Below are positions 25,766 through 34,203 of a stretch of DNA of 64,000 bases, piece by piece. The DNA lies in assembly GCF_010692725.1 (NCBI RefSeq), contig NZ_JAAFZB010000090.1, forward strand, positions 62,001 through 126,000, given 5' to 3'. This stretch comes from Flavihumibacter soli (GTDB lineage Bacteria > Bacteroidota > Bacteroidia > Sphingobacteriales > Sphingobacteriaceae). Position 1 is the stretch's first letter, and each line of letters begins with the position of its first letter. The notes below the pieces were generated by a model that searched no databases, had not been told where the DNA came from, and was given only the letters and a program-made list of their open reading frames with translations. The position numbers and the translations under genes are program-made.

Positions 25766-26134
25766 TTATTCCTGGAGTATGCTCAGGATATTGCCAAAGG
25801 GATCTTTAAACCAGGCTATCAGTGGACCCTCGCCGCGCATAATCCCCTTTTCATCAGTCTTCAGGTCAGGCTCATTATAGCTTTCAAAGACCACACCTTT
25901 AGCAACAAGGTAATCTACCGCTTTTTCGATGTCATCAACCGGGAAATTTAAAACAGTGAAGCTCGCGGGGGTATGGTTGGATTTGGGATAGAGCATCACT
26001 TTTTTTTCGGCTCCGAGGCTAAGAGCATATTCATCCAGGGAAACTTCCATCTCTAAAATCCCGGAGTAGAACTGTTCAGCCTTTTTCAGATCGCTTACTG
26101 AAAAACTGCTAAAGACTTTTGATTGCTTAATCAT
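25766..26134 (-). CDS. VOC (glyoxalase/dioxygenase superfamily) protein
   Basis: A 122-residue single VOC module: [23 protein letters not shown] at the N-terminus and [20 protein letters not shown] at the C-terminus, the usual beta-alpha-beta-beta-beta repeats. Superfamily members bind a metal and act as glyoxalases, dioxygenases or antibiotic-binding proteins. Substrate cannot be assigned. It lies 41 bp downstream of the DinB gene and may be cotranscribed with it. Confidence 0.85.
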   Translation of the reverse strand: MIKQSKVFSSFSVSDLKKAEQFYSGILEMEVSLDEYALSLGAEKKVMLYPKSNHTPASFTVLNFPVDDIEKAVDYLVAKGVVFESYNEPDLKTDEKGIMRGEGPLIAWFKDPFGNILSILQE

Positions 26135-26175
26135 GGTTCTTTAATTTATAGTTTGTTATTCTCCTGGCAGACTAT

Positions 26176-26697
26176 CTAATTTTGCAGTTCCTGCTTTGCT
26201 GTCACGATCTGCCGGATATTTTTCACTTGCCGAATATGTCGCTGCGTATGATACAGAATGAAATGAAGCCACTCAAGTCTTGTATATTCTCCGGACCCCG
26301 GAAGAATAAATCCGAGGCAGATTTGCGAAAGGTCGAGTCTCTGCGATGTGCTGATGATCCTGTCAACAGTGCTTTGCAGCGAGCTTAGGAGACCTTCTTT
26401 GGCGATCGGAGTTTTCGCCGGCACGATGAATCCCGGGGCCTGCATCTTAATATCAAAATTCAGCATGACCTGTTTTATCTCGTTAATTTTTTCACCCGGA
26501 TCTCTGTCGGTGTTTTTTACCGGTTTCTCCAGGATATCGACCACTCCGTAGGATTTCCGCAAATGCTCTCCGACCTGGGCTGCTGTCCAGCTTCCCTCGA
26601 AGGGAATCATATTGAGTTCTGTCTCCGTAAGGGACGACAAAATCTGTATAAGTTCGTCGGTTGTTTCTTTTACCTGTGTCAGGATATCGGTCATCAT
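26176..26697 (-). CDS. DinB-family protein
   Basis: A four-helix-bundle DinB/YfiT-like protein of 173 residues if started at the Met-Met pair at 26697; the frame is open to 26781, but those extra residues are a hydrophobic stretch foreign to the family. The metal-binding His pattern is visible: the first His in AAQVGEHLRKS, then LEWLHFILYHTQRHIRQV. Family members are metal-dependent hydrolases or thiol transferases; the substrate is unknown. It lies upstream of the VOC gene on the same strand. Confidence 0.85.
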   Translation of the reverse strand: MMTDILTQVKETTDELIQILSSLTETELNMIPFEGSWTAAQVGEHLRKSYGVVDILEKPVKNTDRDPGEKINEIKQVMLNFDIKMQAPGFIVPAKTPIAKEGLLSSLQSTVDRIISTSQRLDLSQICLGFILPGSGEYTRLEWLHFILYHTQRHIRQVKNIRQIVTAKQELQN

Positions 26698-26803
26698 AAT
26701 GGCTTTATTATGATAAAGGTAGAGAAATAAGAAATTATTAAGCAGGGCGGACAACGTCAAAAATAGGGCTGTTTCCGACAAACTCTTTGATCATATACCG
26801 GAG

Positions 26804-27100
26804 TTACATCACCTGTTTTAAGATCTCCCGTTCCGAATGGCGTACATTCGCCTTGAACCTCTCGTACCAGTCTTTCCACGCGGCCGCTCCCAATTCCTTT
26901 TTGAGATCGGCTTCATACGCTGTCAGGGTTTCGTACGGAAGTTCAAGGATCAGCCGGTAGCCCTCGCCTGTAAAGTCTGTTAGTAATCTGCTACCCTGAG
27001 GCTGCAGCAGCAAATGCTTTTGCATGGCTTCGTCGATCAGCGCCCTGGCTTCGCGATAACGGCCGAACTGCAGATGAAAGATCTCCCTTATAATGAACAT
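26804..27100 (-). CDS. small conserved protein, ferredoxin-like/NIPSNAP-like fold
   Basis: A 98-residue protein when started at MFIIREIFHLQFG (27100); the frame runs to 27169 but the upstream part lies in the promoter region of sufB. The pattern (FHLQFGRYREARALIDEAMQ ... YRLILELPYETLTAYEADLKK ... WYERFKANVRHSEREIL) suggests a dimeric alpha/beta barrel of the kind seen in NIPSNAP or ABM proteins. No catalytic residues can be named. It is divergent from sufB. Confidence 0.65.
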   Translation of the reverse strand: MFIIREIFHLQFGRYREARALIDEAMQKHLLLQPQGSRLLTDFTGEGYRLILELPYETLTAYEADLKKELGAAAWKDWYERFKANVRHSEREILKQVM

Positions 27101-27204
27101 AATCAATCGTTTACCATCTGAACAATCCCGATTGCAATAGTGTTTACCAAAGGCCATTTTTTGGATCACACTTCTGTTTGTACTTTTTTGTATATATTGA
27201 TTTG

Positions 27205-27212
27205 TATCTTTG
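27205..27212 (+). promoter_or_regulatory. promoter -7 element of the suf operon
   Basis: TATCTTTG matches TAnnTTTG. TTTG motifs occur at 27177-27180 and 27187-27190, but at 24 and 14 nt spacing, not the ideal 19-21. Transcription would start near 27217, which favours the sufB start at 27253. Confidence 0.5.
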
Positions 27213-27252
27213 CGCTATGAAACCAGAGATCTATCAATCCCCTAAGAATGAT

Positions 27253-28704
27253 ATGAACGATGAGCTCAGCACGATCGAAAAGACCGTTCTAAGTGACTAT
27301 AAATATGGCTTTGTTACCGATATCGAGGCTGACGAAGCTCCGCCCGGATTGAATGAAGACATTATCCGCTTTATATCTGCCAAAAAGAATGAGCCCGAAT
27401 GGATGCTTGAATGGCGATTAAAGGCTTTTCGTCACTGGTCGCGCCTTGCCGCTGAGGAACCGAAGTGGGCTAACATCGAATATCCGCCAATCAGTTACCA
27501 GGACATTATATATTATTCAGCCCCTAAGCAGAAAGTTAAACCTAACAGCCTTGAGGAGATCGATCCGGAACTGCGGAGAACTTTTGAGAAACTGGGTATT
27601 TCCCTCGATGAGCAGAAGCGATTAAGCGGGGTTGCCGTGGATGCGGTTATTGACAGCGTATCTATCGGAACATCGTTTAAAGAGCAGCTGGGTGAAATGG
27701 GTATCATTTTCTGTTCAATGACCGATGCTATCCAGGAACATCCGGACCTGGTAAGGAAATATCTCAGCTCTGTTGTCCCGATCACGGATAATTATTTCGC
27801 GGCATTGAATTCGGCTGTATTCACCGATGGTTCGTTCTGCTACATCCCAAAGGGCGTTCGTTGCCCGATGGAGCTGTCGACTTATTTCCGGATCAATGCG
27901 GAAAATACAGGCCAGTTTGAGAGGACGCTGATCATCGCTGAACAGGGAAGCTATGTCAGCTACCTGGAAGGCTGTACTGCCCCCATGCGCGATGAACATC
28001 AACTGCACGCTGCGGTCGTGGAACTGATAGCGCTGGATGATGCTGAGATAAAGTATTCAACTGTGCAGAACTGGTATCCCGGCGATAAGCAGGGCAAAGG
28101 AGGCATCTATAATTTTGTTACCAAGCGCGGGATTTGTAAAGGGAATAACTCCAAGATCTCATGGACACAGGTAGAAACCGGTTCAGCAATCACCTGGAAG
28201 TATCCAAGCGTGATCCTTAAAGGTGATAATTCCACCGGCGAATTCTATTCAGTAGCCGTAACGAATAATTACCAGCAGGCCGACACCGGAACCAAGATGC
28301 AGCATCTCGGGAAAAATACGAAGAGTCGCATCGTATCCAAAGGCATATCAGCGGGATTTAGTAATAATAGCTATCGCGGACTGGTTCATGTCGCAAAAAA
28401 TGCAGTAAATGCCCGCAATTACTCGCAATGCGACTCGCTTTTGCTTGGAGATAAATGCGGTGCACATACCTTTCCCTACATAGAAGTAAAGAACAACACT
28501 TCCGTAGTGGAACATGAAGCTACTACTTCGAAGATTGGTGAAGACCAGATCTTTTATTGTAACCAGCGTGGGATTGATTCGGAAACAGCCGTAGCCCTGA
28601 TAATTAACGGATTCGCCAGGGAAGTCATGAATCAACTGCCAATGGAATTTGCGGTCGAAGCGCAGAAATTACTTGCGGTGAGCCTGGAAGGTAGTGTGGG
28701 GTAG
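27253..28704 (+). CDS. sufB: Fe-S cluster assembly scaffold SufB
   Basis: SufB, the core of the SufBC2D scaffold that builds iron-sulfur clusters in the cytoplasm. Conserved stretches are visible along its 483 residues: [106 protein letters not shown] and [21 protein letters not shown]. The open frame begins at 27178 with further Mets at 27217 and 27253. The -7 element ends at 27212, so the 27217 ATG would be at or next to the RNA start; 27253 also gives the usual family length. It leads the sufBCDSE operon. Confidence 0.95.
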   Translation: MNDELSTIEKTVLSDYKYGFVTDIEADEAPPGLNEDIIRFISAKKNEPEWMLEWRLKAFRHWSRLAAEEPKWANIEYPPISYQDIIYYSAPKQKVKPNSLEEIDPELRRTFEKLGISLDEQKRLSGVAVDAVIDSVSIGTSFKEQLGEMGIIFCSMTDAIQEHPDLVRKYLSSVVPITDNYFAALNSAVFTDGSFCYIPKGVRCPMELSTYFRINAENTGQFERTLIIAEQGSYVSYLEGCTAPMRDEHQLHAAVVELIALDDAEIKYSTVQNWYPGDKQGKGGIYNFVTKRGICKGNNSKISWTQVETGSAITWKYPSVILKGDNSTGEFYSVAVTNNYQQADTGTKMQHLGKNTKSRIVSKGISAGFSNNSYRGLVHVAKNAVNARNYSQCDSLLLGDKCGAHTFPYIEVKNNTSVVEHEATTSKIGEDQIFYCNQRGIDSETAVALIINGFAREVMNQLPMEFAVEAQKLLAVSLEGSVG

Positions 28705-28709
28705 TTTGA

Positions 28710-28757
28710 TAATGTGGTAATATGCTAATGTGGTAGTATGTTAATGTGGGAATGGCA
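28710..28757 (+). repeat. three tandem 16-bp repeats between sufB and sufC
   Basis: Three diverged copies of a 16-bp unit begin TAATGTGG (28710, 28726, 28742), directly after the sufB stop. They lengthen the sufB-sufC spacer inside an otherwise tight operon. Confidence 0.8.
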
Positions 28758-28794
28758 AATTGATTAATGAATGATGATTAAATGAGATAATGTT

Positions 28795-29559
28795 ATGCTG
28801 AAGATTCAGAATTTACAGGCGGGAATAGAAGGAAGGACAATATTAAAGGGTATTAATCTTGAAATAAAAGCGGGTGAAGTGCATGCAATCATGGGTCCTA
28901 ACGGCTCCGGCAAAAGCACGCTGGCATCCGTTATTGCCGGTAAGACCGATTACGAAGTGACGGAGGGTCGGATCGAGTTTATGGGTAAAGATCTGTTGGA
29001 TATGCTACCCGAAAAGAGGGCTGGAGAAGGCTTATTCCTGGGCTTTCAATACCCGGTTGAAATACCCGGTCTGAGCACAACTAATTTTATTAAGACTGCC
29101 GTCAATGAATTGCGCAAATACCGGGGTGAGGAGCCCCTGGATGCGGTCGCTTTCCTAAGACTAATGAAGGAGAAGATGGCCCTGATGGACATACAGCAGC
29201 CCTTGCTGAGTCGTTCATTGAATGAAGGTTTTTCGGGTGGCGAGAAAAAAAGGAATGAGATCTTCCAGATGGCGATGCTGCAGCCCAAACTTGCGATCCT
29301 TGACGAAACGGATTCCGGCCTTGATATTGATGCCATCCGGATTGTAGCTAATGGCGTTAACAAGCTTCGCAGTAAGGATAATGCGGTTCTCCTGATAACC
29401 CATTACCAGCGATTACTTGATTTTATTATTCCGGATTTCGTGCATGTTCTTTATAACGGCCGGATCGTCAAATCGGGAACCAAGGAACTTGCCCTTGAAC
29501 TGGAATTGAAAGGTTACGACTTCATTAAAAATGATCTGAATATCGCTGAGACGGTCTGA
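28795..29559 (+). CDS. sufC: Fe-S assembly ATPase SufC
   Basis: SufC, an ABC-type ATPase that drives conformational change of the SufBC2D scaffold. Walker A GPNGSGKST (about 36-44), signature GFSGGEKKRNEI, Walker B LAILDETDSGLDIDA and switch His LLITHYQR are complete. Its length of 254 residues is typical. It follows sufB after a 90-bp gap that contains tandem repeats and precedes sufD by 24 bp. Confidence 0.96.
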   Translation: MLKIQNLQAGIEGRTILKGINLEIKAGEVHAIMGPNGSGKSTLASVIAGKTDYEVTEGRIEFMGKDLLDMLPEKRAGEGLFLGFQYPVEIPGLSTTNFIKTAVNELRKYRGEEPLDAVAFLRLMKEKMALMDIQQPLLSRSLNEGFSGGEKKRNEIFQMAMLQPKLAILDETDSGLDIDAIRIVANGVNKLRSKDNAVLLITHYQRLLDFIIPDFVHVLYNGRIVKSGTKELALELELKGYDFIKNDLNIAETV

Positions 29560-29583
29560 GGCACTGGATATAATACAGAGAGA

Positions 29584-30894
29584 ATGGATACGATAGAATA
29601 TTTAACCGGCCAGTTTCATGAATTTCCGCAGGACAGTATTGACCGCGGACTTGACATCTTACGGCAGGATGCATTTAACGCGTTTAATACCATGGGTATT
29701 CCTGGCATGAAGCATGAGGAATGGAAATATACCCGGATCAATAAACTCTTCAATACGGATTATTCTCTTTCAGCGGATCCTGCGGATCATTCCGTTAGCA
29801 CTTCTGACTTGGGACCATACCGCCTTCCGGGGAATAAAGATGCTAATGAGCTTTTCTTTATCAATGGCCGGTTCGCTTTTGATCTGTCTGTCATTCAATC
29901 CGCCGGCCTGCAGGTACTGCCAATATCAACTGCTTATAATGGTGAGCATCGTGATGTCATTGCAGAAAATCTTAGCCATAGCAGCCGCTATCTTAAGGAT
30001 GGGATTAATGCCCTCAACACGGCTTTCTTACAGCACGGTGTGTTCATTCAGGTTGGCAGAGGTTTAATACTTGAACATCCGGTCTACATTTACAATATTA
30101 CTGACGCCCGGACAGCTAATATCTTTTCGCAACCCCGCTCGCTGGTCAATATCAACGAGGGAGCGCAGGTTCAGATGGTCGAGACATTTATCACGTTCGG
30201 CATGAACGAGAGTTTCACTAACCAGGTAATGGAGGTAGTAGTTCAGCAGGATGCTGTTGTTGAATATTACAAAATTCAGAACGACGCAAGTCATACAAAT
30301 CAGGTTAGCACTACACACTTCAGGCAGACGGCAAAAAGTTACGTTCATACGGTTACTATTTCATTGAATGGGGGGATAGTTCGGAACAACCTGAATATGG
30401 TGATGGATGCAGAGCATTGCGAGTCGCATTTATATGGATTGTATTTCCAGCAGGGTAAAAGCCATATCGATAACCATACTATCGTCGATAACGCGATGCC
30501 TAACTGCCTGAGCAACGAATTCTATAAGGGTATTCTGGACGGCAACTCGAGCGGTGTTTTCAACGGTAAGATCTTTGTTCAACGCGACGCGCAAAAGACC
30601 AATGCATATCAATCCAATAAGAATGTTTTGTTATCGGAGGAAGCGAGCGTTAATACAAAGCCGCAGCTGGAAATATTTGCCGATGACGTTAAATGTTCCC
30701 ATGGCTGTACTGTTGGCCGCCTGGACGAAGAGGGGCTTTTTTACCTCCGTTCGCGGGGCATCAGTGAAAAGATCGCGCGCTCTTTACTCCTTCATGGTTT
30801 TGTTGTTGACATTCTGGATAAAATAAGGCTGGCAGTCATACGCAATTATGCTGATCAGCTGATTTCTGAACGATTAGAATTTGATATATCATGA
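29584..30894 (+). CDS. sufD: Fe-S assembly protein SufD
   Basis: SufD, the SufB paralogue of the SufBC2D complex. It is 436 residues long with an N-terminal helical region (HEEWKYTRINKLF, a SufD signature) and a right-handed beta-helix core. The C-terminal stretch includes PQLEIFADDVKCSHGCTVGRLDEEGLFYLRSRG, whose Cys/His residues are typical of SufD. Its stop overlaps the sufS start by 4 bp (ATGA), indicating translational coupling. Confidence 0.95.
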   Translation: MDTIEYLTGQFHEFPQDSIDRGLDILRQDAFNAFNTMGIPGMKHEEWKYTRINKLFNTDYSLSADPADHSVSTSDLGPYRLPGNKDANELFFINGRFAFDLSVIQSAGLQVLPISTAYNGEHRDVIAENLSHSSRYLKDGINALNTAFLQHGVFIQVGRGLILEHPVYIYNITDARTANIFSQPRSLVNINEGAQVQMVETFITFGMNESFTNQVMEVVVQQDAVVEYYKIQNDASHTNQVSTTHFRQTAKSYVHTVTISLNGGIVRNNLNMVMDAEHCESHLYGLYFQQGKSHIDNHTIVDNAMPNCLSNEFYKGILDGNSSGVFNGKIFVQRDAQKTNAYQSNKNVLLSEEASVNTKPQLEIFADDVKCSHGCTVGRLDEEGLFYLRSRGISEKIARSLLLHGFVVDILDKIRLAVIRNYADQLISERLEFDIS

Positions 30895-32135
30895 CAGAGA
30901 CGCAAATCCTGGAAAATAAGCTCGATGTCTATGCAATCAGGCAGCAGTTTCCAATACTAAGCCGGGACGTTAAGGATAAACCCCTCGTTTATTTCGATAA
31001 TGCGGCGACCTCCCAGAAACCGCGGGTGGTTATAGATGCGCTAAGCAATTATTATCAGCAGTATAATGCGAATATTCACCGCGGTATCCATACGCTTGCA
31101 GAGGAAGCGACAATGGCCTTTGAAGCAACGCGGGATTCAGTGCAGGCTTTTATTAATGCTTCTGAAAGGGAGGAAATAATTTTCACAAGGGGAACTACCG
31201 AAGGGATTAACCTGGTTGCCTATACCTGGGGCCGGCAGAATATCGGTGAGGGGGATGAGATCATTGTATCGGTTATGGAACACCACTCGAATATTGTTCC
31301 CTGGCAGATACTATGCAAGGAGAAAAAAGCGGTCTTAAAAGTAATTCCTGTAAATGAAGAAGGGGACCTGATTGTTGAAGAATATCAAAAGCTGTTAAGC
31401 GACCGGACAAAGCTTGTTTCGATCGCGCATGTATCCAACGCACTCGGGACGGTAAACCCTGTCCGGCGGATCATTGAACTTGCCCATGACGCCGGAGCAC
31501 TGGTCGTGGTAGACGGGGCGCAGTCAGCTGTTCACCTCGATATTGATGTTCAGCAGATGGATTGTGATTTCTTTGCCTTTTCTGCTCATAAACTGTACGG
31601 TCCTACCGGAACGGGTGTACTTTATGGCAAAAAACGGTTACTGGAAAGCATGCCTGTTTTTTTAGGCGGCGGAGAAATGATTAAAGAGGTTTCCTTTGAA
31701 AAAACTACCTATGCTGATCTGCCATATAAATTTGAAGCAGGTACTCCAAATATTGCGGACACAATTGCATTTAAAGCTGCACTTGAATTCACCAGCTCTA
31801 TCGGCAAGCAAAGGATCCGCGATCATGAAATGGAATTACTGAGTTATGCGACGTCGCGACTGACGGAAATACCGGGGCTAAAGATCATTGGTCAAGCTAA
31901 AGAAAAGATCAGCGTGATTTCATTCATAATCGATAAGCTGCATCACCAGGATATTGGAATTCTATTGGATAATCAGGGAGTAGCACTTAGGACCGGCCAC
32001 CATTGTACGCAGCCTCTAATGCAACGATTTGGAATTTCAGGAACCACCCGTGCTTCGTTCGCGATATATAACACGAAAGATGAAATTGATATAATGATAA
32101 GTGGTGTGAAGAAGGCAATTAAAATGTTATCCTGA
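30891..32135 (+). CDS. sufS: cysteine desulfurase SufS
   Basis: A group II cysteine desulfurase that supplies sulfur for Fe-S clusters. It is a PLP enzyme of 414 residues. Cofactor lysine Lys234 is in FSAHKLYGPTG, and the conserved His in MEHHSNIVPWQ stacks on PLP. Catalytic Cys372 is in the short RTGHHCTQP loop, as in SufS rather than IscS. It is coupled to sufD by a 4-bp overlap and is followed 3 bp later by sufE, its sulfur-acceptor partner. Confidence 0.96.
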   Translation: MTETQILENKLDVYAIRQQFPILSRDVKDKPLVYFDNAATSQKPRVVIDALSNYYQQYNANIHRGIHTLAEEATMAFEATRDSVQAFINASEREEIIFTRGTTEGINLVAYTWGRQNIGEGDEIIVSVMEHHSNIVPWQILCKEKKAVLKVIPVNEEGDLIVEEYQKLLSDRTKLVSIAHVSNALGTVNPVRRIIELAHDAGALVVVDGAQSAVHLDIDVQQMDCDFFAFSAHKLYGPTGTGVLYGKKRLLESMPVFLGGGEMIKEVSFEKTTYADLPYKFEAGTPNIADTIAFKAALEFTSSIGKQRIRDHEMELLSYATSRLTEIPGLKIIGQAKEKISVISFIIDKLHHQDIGILLDNQGVALRTGHHCTQPLMQRFGISGTTRASFAIYNTKDEIDIMISGVKKAIKMLS

Positions 32136-32138
32136 TCT

Positions 32139-32582
32139 ATGAATGAGCAAAGAACAATAGCAGAAATAGAAGCCGAGATAATCGATGAATTTTCGCTGTT
32201 TGATTCCTGGGATGATAAATATGAATACATCATTGATCTTGGTAAGAAATTGCCCCCATTGGATGATAAATATAAGATAGACGAAAACAGGGTGAGAGGT
32301 TGTCAGTCGACAGTGTACCTGGTTGCAGAGAGCAGTAACGGAAGAATTTATTATGAAGCGGATAGTGATGCTGTGATCGTGAAAGGTCTTATCAGTATGC
32401 TGATCAGGGTACTATCAGGTCAGCCGGCCGAAGCAATAATCGACGCAAAGCTGGACTTTGTTCGCGAGATCGGGATGATGACCCATCTGGCGCAGACACG
32501 CTCCAATGGTCTACTGGCAATGATCAGGCAAATAAAGAATTATGCACTTGCGCATAAGATCAAAAATGAAACAACAGTATAA
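32139..32582 (+). CDS. sufE: sulfur acceptor SufE
   Basis: A 147-residue SufE protein that takes persulfide from SufS and passes it to SufB. Acceptor Cys55 is in RVRGCQSTVYL, and the preceding KLPPLDDKYKIDENRVRG is the usual approach to it. The C-terminal helices (EIGMMTHLAQTRSNGLLAMIRQIK) are typical. It lies within the suf operon, 2 bp before the DUF59 gene. Confidence 0.95.
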   Translation: MNEQRTIAEIEAEIIDEFSLFDSWDDKYEYIIDLGKKLPPLDDKYKIDENRVRGCQSTVYLVAESSNGRIYYEADSDAVIVKGLISMLIRVLSGQPAEAIIDAKLDFVREIGMMTHLAQTRSNGLLAMIRQIKNYALAHKIKNETTV

Positions 32583-32584
32583 AA

Positions 32585-32896
32585 ATGGACAATGGCGAAT
32601 TAAAAGGAAAAGTAATTGAATGTTTGCAGACCATTTATGATCCGGAAATTCCTGTGAACATTTACGAGCTCGGACTGATCTATGAAACCGAAATTCTTCC
32701 TATCAATAATGTGCAAATTGTTATGACCTTAACATCACCTGGTTGCCCTGCAGCGCAGGTTATTCCCGTAGAAATAGAGCATAAAGTTAAACAGATAGAG
32801 GGAGTAAATGAGGTTTATGTTTCTGTGGTGTGGGATCCGCCATGGGATAAAAGTATGATGTCTGAAGCGGCGCAGCTGGAATTAGGATTTTTATAA
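32585..32896 (+). CDS. DUF59/MIP18-family SUF-associated protein
   Basis: A 103-residue DUF59 (PaaD/MIP18-like) protein as found at the end of many SUF operons (often called SufT). Conserved features are TIYDPEIPVNIYELGLIYE, MTLTSPGCPAA with a conserved Cys, and VVWDPPWDKSMMSEAAQLELGF. Relatives help mature Fe-S proteins, but the mechanism is not settled. It is cotranscribed with sufE and ends the operon core. Confidence 0.92.
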   Translation: MDNGELKGKVIECLQTIYDPEIPVNIYELGLIYETEILPINNVQIVMTLTSPGCPAAQVIPVEIEHKVKQIEGVNEVYVSVVWDPPWDKSMMSEAAQLELGFL

Positions 32897-33037
32897 ACAG
32901 AAGCGACAATTCCATAATTGCATTTTTAAATTCGCTGAACTATATTCCAGCAATTAGCAGAACAATTACAATTAGTACACAATTTATTATCTCTAAAATT
33001 TAATGTATCCGGTCTTATATTTAATGCCCAAAACCTC

Positions 33038-33517
33038 ATGAAGATCACAGCACAGGAAGAGTATGGACTCAGGGTGTTGATACGCATTGCAGCTAATAAA
33101 AGCAATGCCGGGCTGAGCATTCCTCAGCTGACAGAACTCGAAGGCTTAAGTGTCCCGTATGTTGCCAAGCTAACCCGAATTCTTCGAATGGGAGGGTTTA
33201 TTAACAGTACACCGGGCCACAAGGGAGGGTACATTCTCGCAAGGCCTGCAGCGCTGATAGGAATTAAGGAGGTGTTAAAGGTATTAGGTGGAGTTTTGTT
33301 CAGCGATGACTTTTGCAATAATCATTCAGGAACTTTAAAGCTCTGCTCAAACTCGGTTGATTGTTCTTCACGCTCACTGTGGAATTTAGTTCAGATAACA
33401 GTTGATCAGCTGCTTGACAAGATCAGTCTTGATGATCTCGTACATTCAGAACAGGAGTCGTCTGAAATTCTAAAACAGCTTACACAACCCAAGGTGGCAC
33501 TAAGCGGTAGCTTTTGA
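33038..33517 (+). CDS. Rrf2-family Fe-S-type transcription regulator
   Basis: A 159-residue Rrf2/IscR-like regulator. The winged helix occupies about 1-80 (AQEEYGLRVLIRIAAN, SIPQLTELEGLSVPYVAKLTRILRMGGFI, GHKGGYILARP). Three cysteines, Cys93, Cys103 and Cys109, follow in the position of the IscR cluster ligands (92, 98, 104), though the first spacing is longer. It could therefore bind a [2Fe-2S] cluster and sense Fe-S status. It lies 141 bp after the DUF59 gene on the same strand and probably regulates the suf operon; the operator was not identified. Confidence 0.85.
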   Translation: MKITAQEEYGLRVLIRIAANKSNAGLSIPQLTELEGLSVPYVAKLTRILRMGGFINSTPGHKGGYILARPAALIGIKEVLKVLGGVLFSDDFCNNHSGTLKLCSNSVDCSSRSLWNLVQITVDQLLDKISLDDLVHSEQESSEILKQLTQPKVALSGSF

Positions 33518-33528
33518 GTTTTTTGTAA

Positions 33529-33559
33529 ATAAAAAAGGGCCTGTCCCCGGATCGCCCTG
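33529..33559 (-). terminator. terminator of the AT-hook-like gene
   Basis: On the minus strand AGGGC ... GCCCT (5-bp stem, GC-rich loop) is followed by T6. It lies 25 bp after the stop of the 91-residue gene. Confidence 0.45.
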
Positions 33560-33583
33560 TATCCCTTGCTCGATACTTAAATC

Positions 33584-33859
33584 CTACTCGCCTAATTGAT
33601 CCGGGGAAACTTCGGTCTCGACTACTTTTATTTTAGGTTTCCTTCCTCTTTTTGCACCTCCTGGTTTGGCAGCACGTCTTCTTTTTGGTGCGGCAGGACC
33701 TTCAGTTTTTGGCTTCCTGCCTCTTTTTGCAGGAGTTTCGGTTACGGCAGATCCTTCCAATGCGTTTAATGCGTTCTGAGCAGATTCAAGATCTTTAGTT
33801 AATTGTGCCACTTTTTCTTTTAGAAAGTTGACTACATCTTGCTGTGTTACTTTTGCCAT
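33584..33859 (-). CDS. small basic protein with two AT-hook-like motifs
   Basis: A 91-residue protein. Residues 5-40 form a likely coiled coil (VVNFLKEKVAQLTKDLESAQNAL). The middle and end are rich in Lys, Arg, Pro and Ala with two copies of KRGRKPK (about 45-51 and 70-76), the core of an AT-hook, which binds the minor groove of AT-rich DNA. It resembles histone-H1-like bacterial DNA-binding proteins. The last 15 residues are acidic. A role in nucleoid structure or gene control is plausible but unproven. Confidence 0.75.
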   Translation of the reverse strand: MAKVTQQDVVNFLKEKVAQLTKDLESAQNALNALEGSAVTETPAKRGRKPKTEGPAAPKRRRAAKPGGAKRGRKPKIKVVETEVSPDQLGE

Positions 33860-34203
33860 TTTAAATTATGTATTGTGTATGGCAATTTAGCATTTGTAAT
33901 TTAAATTTAAATACTGCGGATCTGATGAGCACGATGTTGTGAATATTTTCAATTGTTAGAAAGATACCGTTGTTATATAGCGGGAATTAAATTCAATAGC
34001 CAATTTTTTTAAGCTTGTAAGTGCTGATATTTATCTTGTTACAGCAATTTTAAGTTGAGATTTTTAAAAGGACGTCATTAAAAGAATAATTCCGTAAATT
34101 ACATAATCACCCCTTTCGGGGGATGAAAGGCAATAATAAAAAACATTAATTTGTATTTAATGCCGGAACTCTTTCCCAACCGCCAGGTTTAAAATCTGAA
34201 TGA
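33860..34203. other. 344-bp divergent intergenic region
   Basis: This separates the AT-hook-like gene (minus) from the sensor kinase gene (plus). It is AT-rich and contains a 19-bp conserved element at 34106-34124 (separate entry). No gene or clear TAnnTTTG box is seen. Confidence 0.6.
34106..34124 (+). promoter_or_regulatory. conserved 19-bp element, copy A (upstream of the kinase gene)
   Basis: ATCACCCCTTTCGGGGGAT. It shares ATCACCC-N5-GGGGGAT with copies at 38049-38067 and 38800-38818. It ends 79 bp before the kinase start. It is likely a regulator binding site; its partial dyad symmetry suits a dimeric LuxR-type regulator. Confidence 0.65.
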
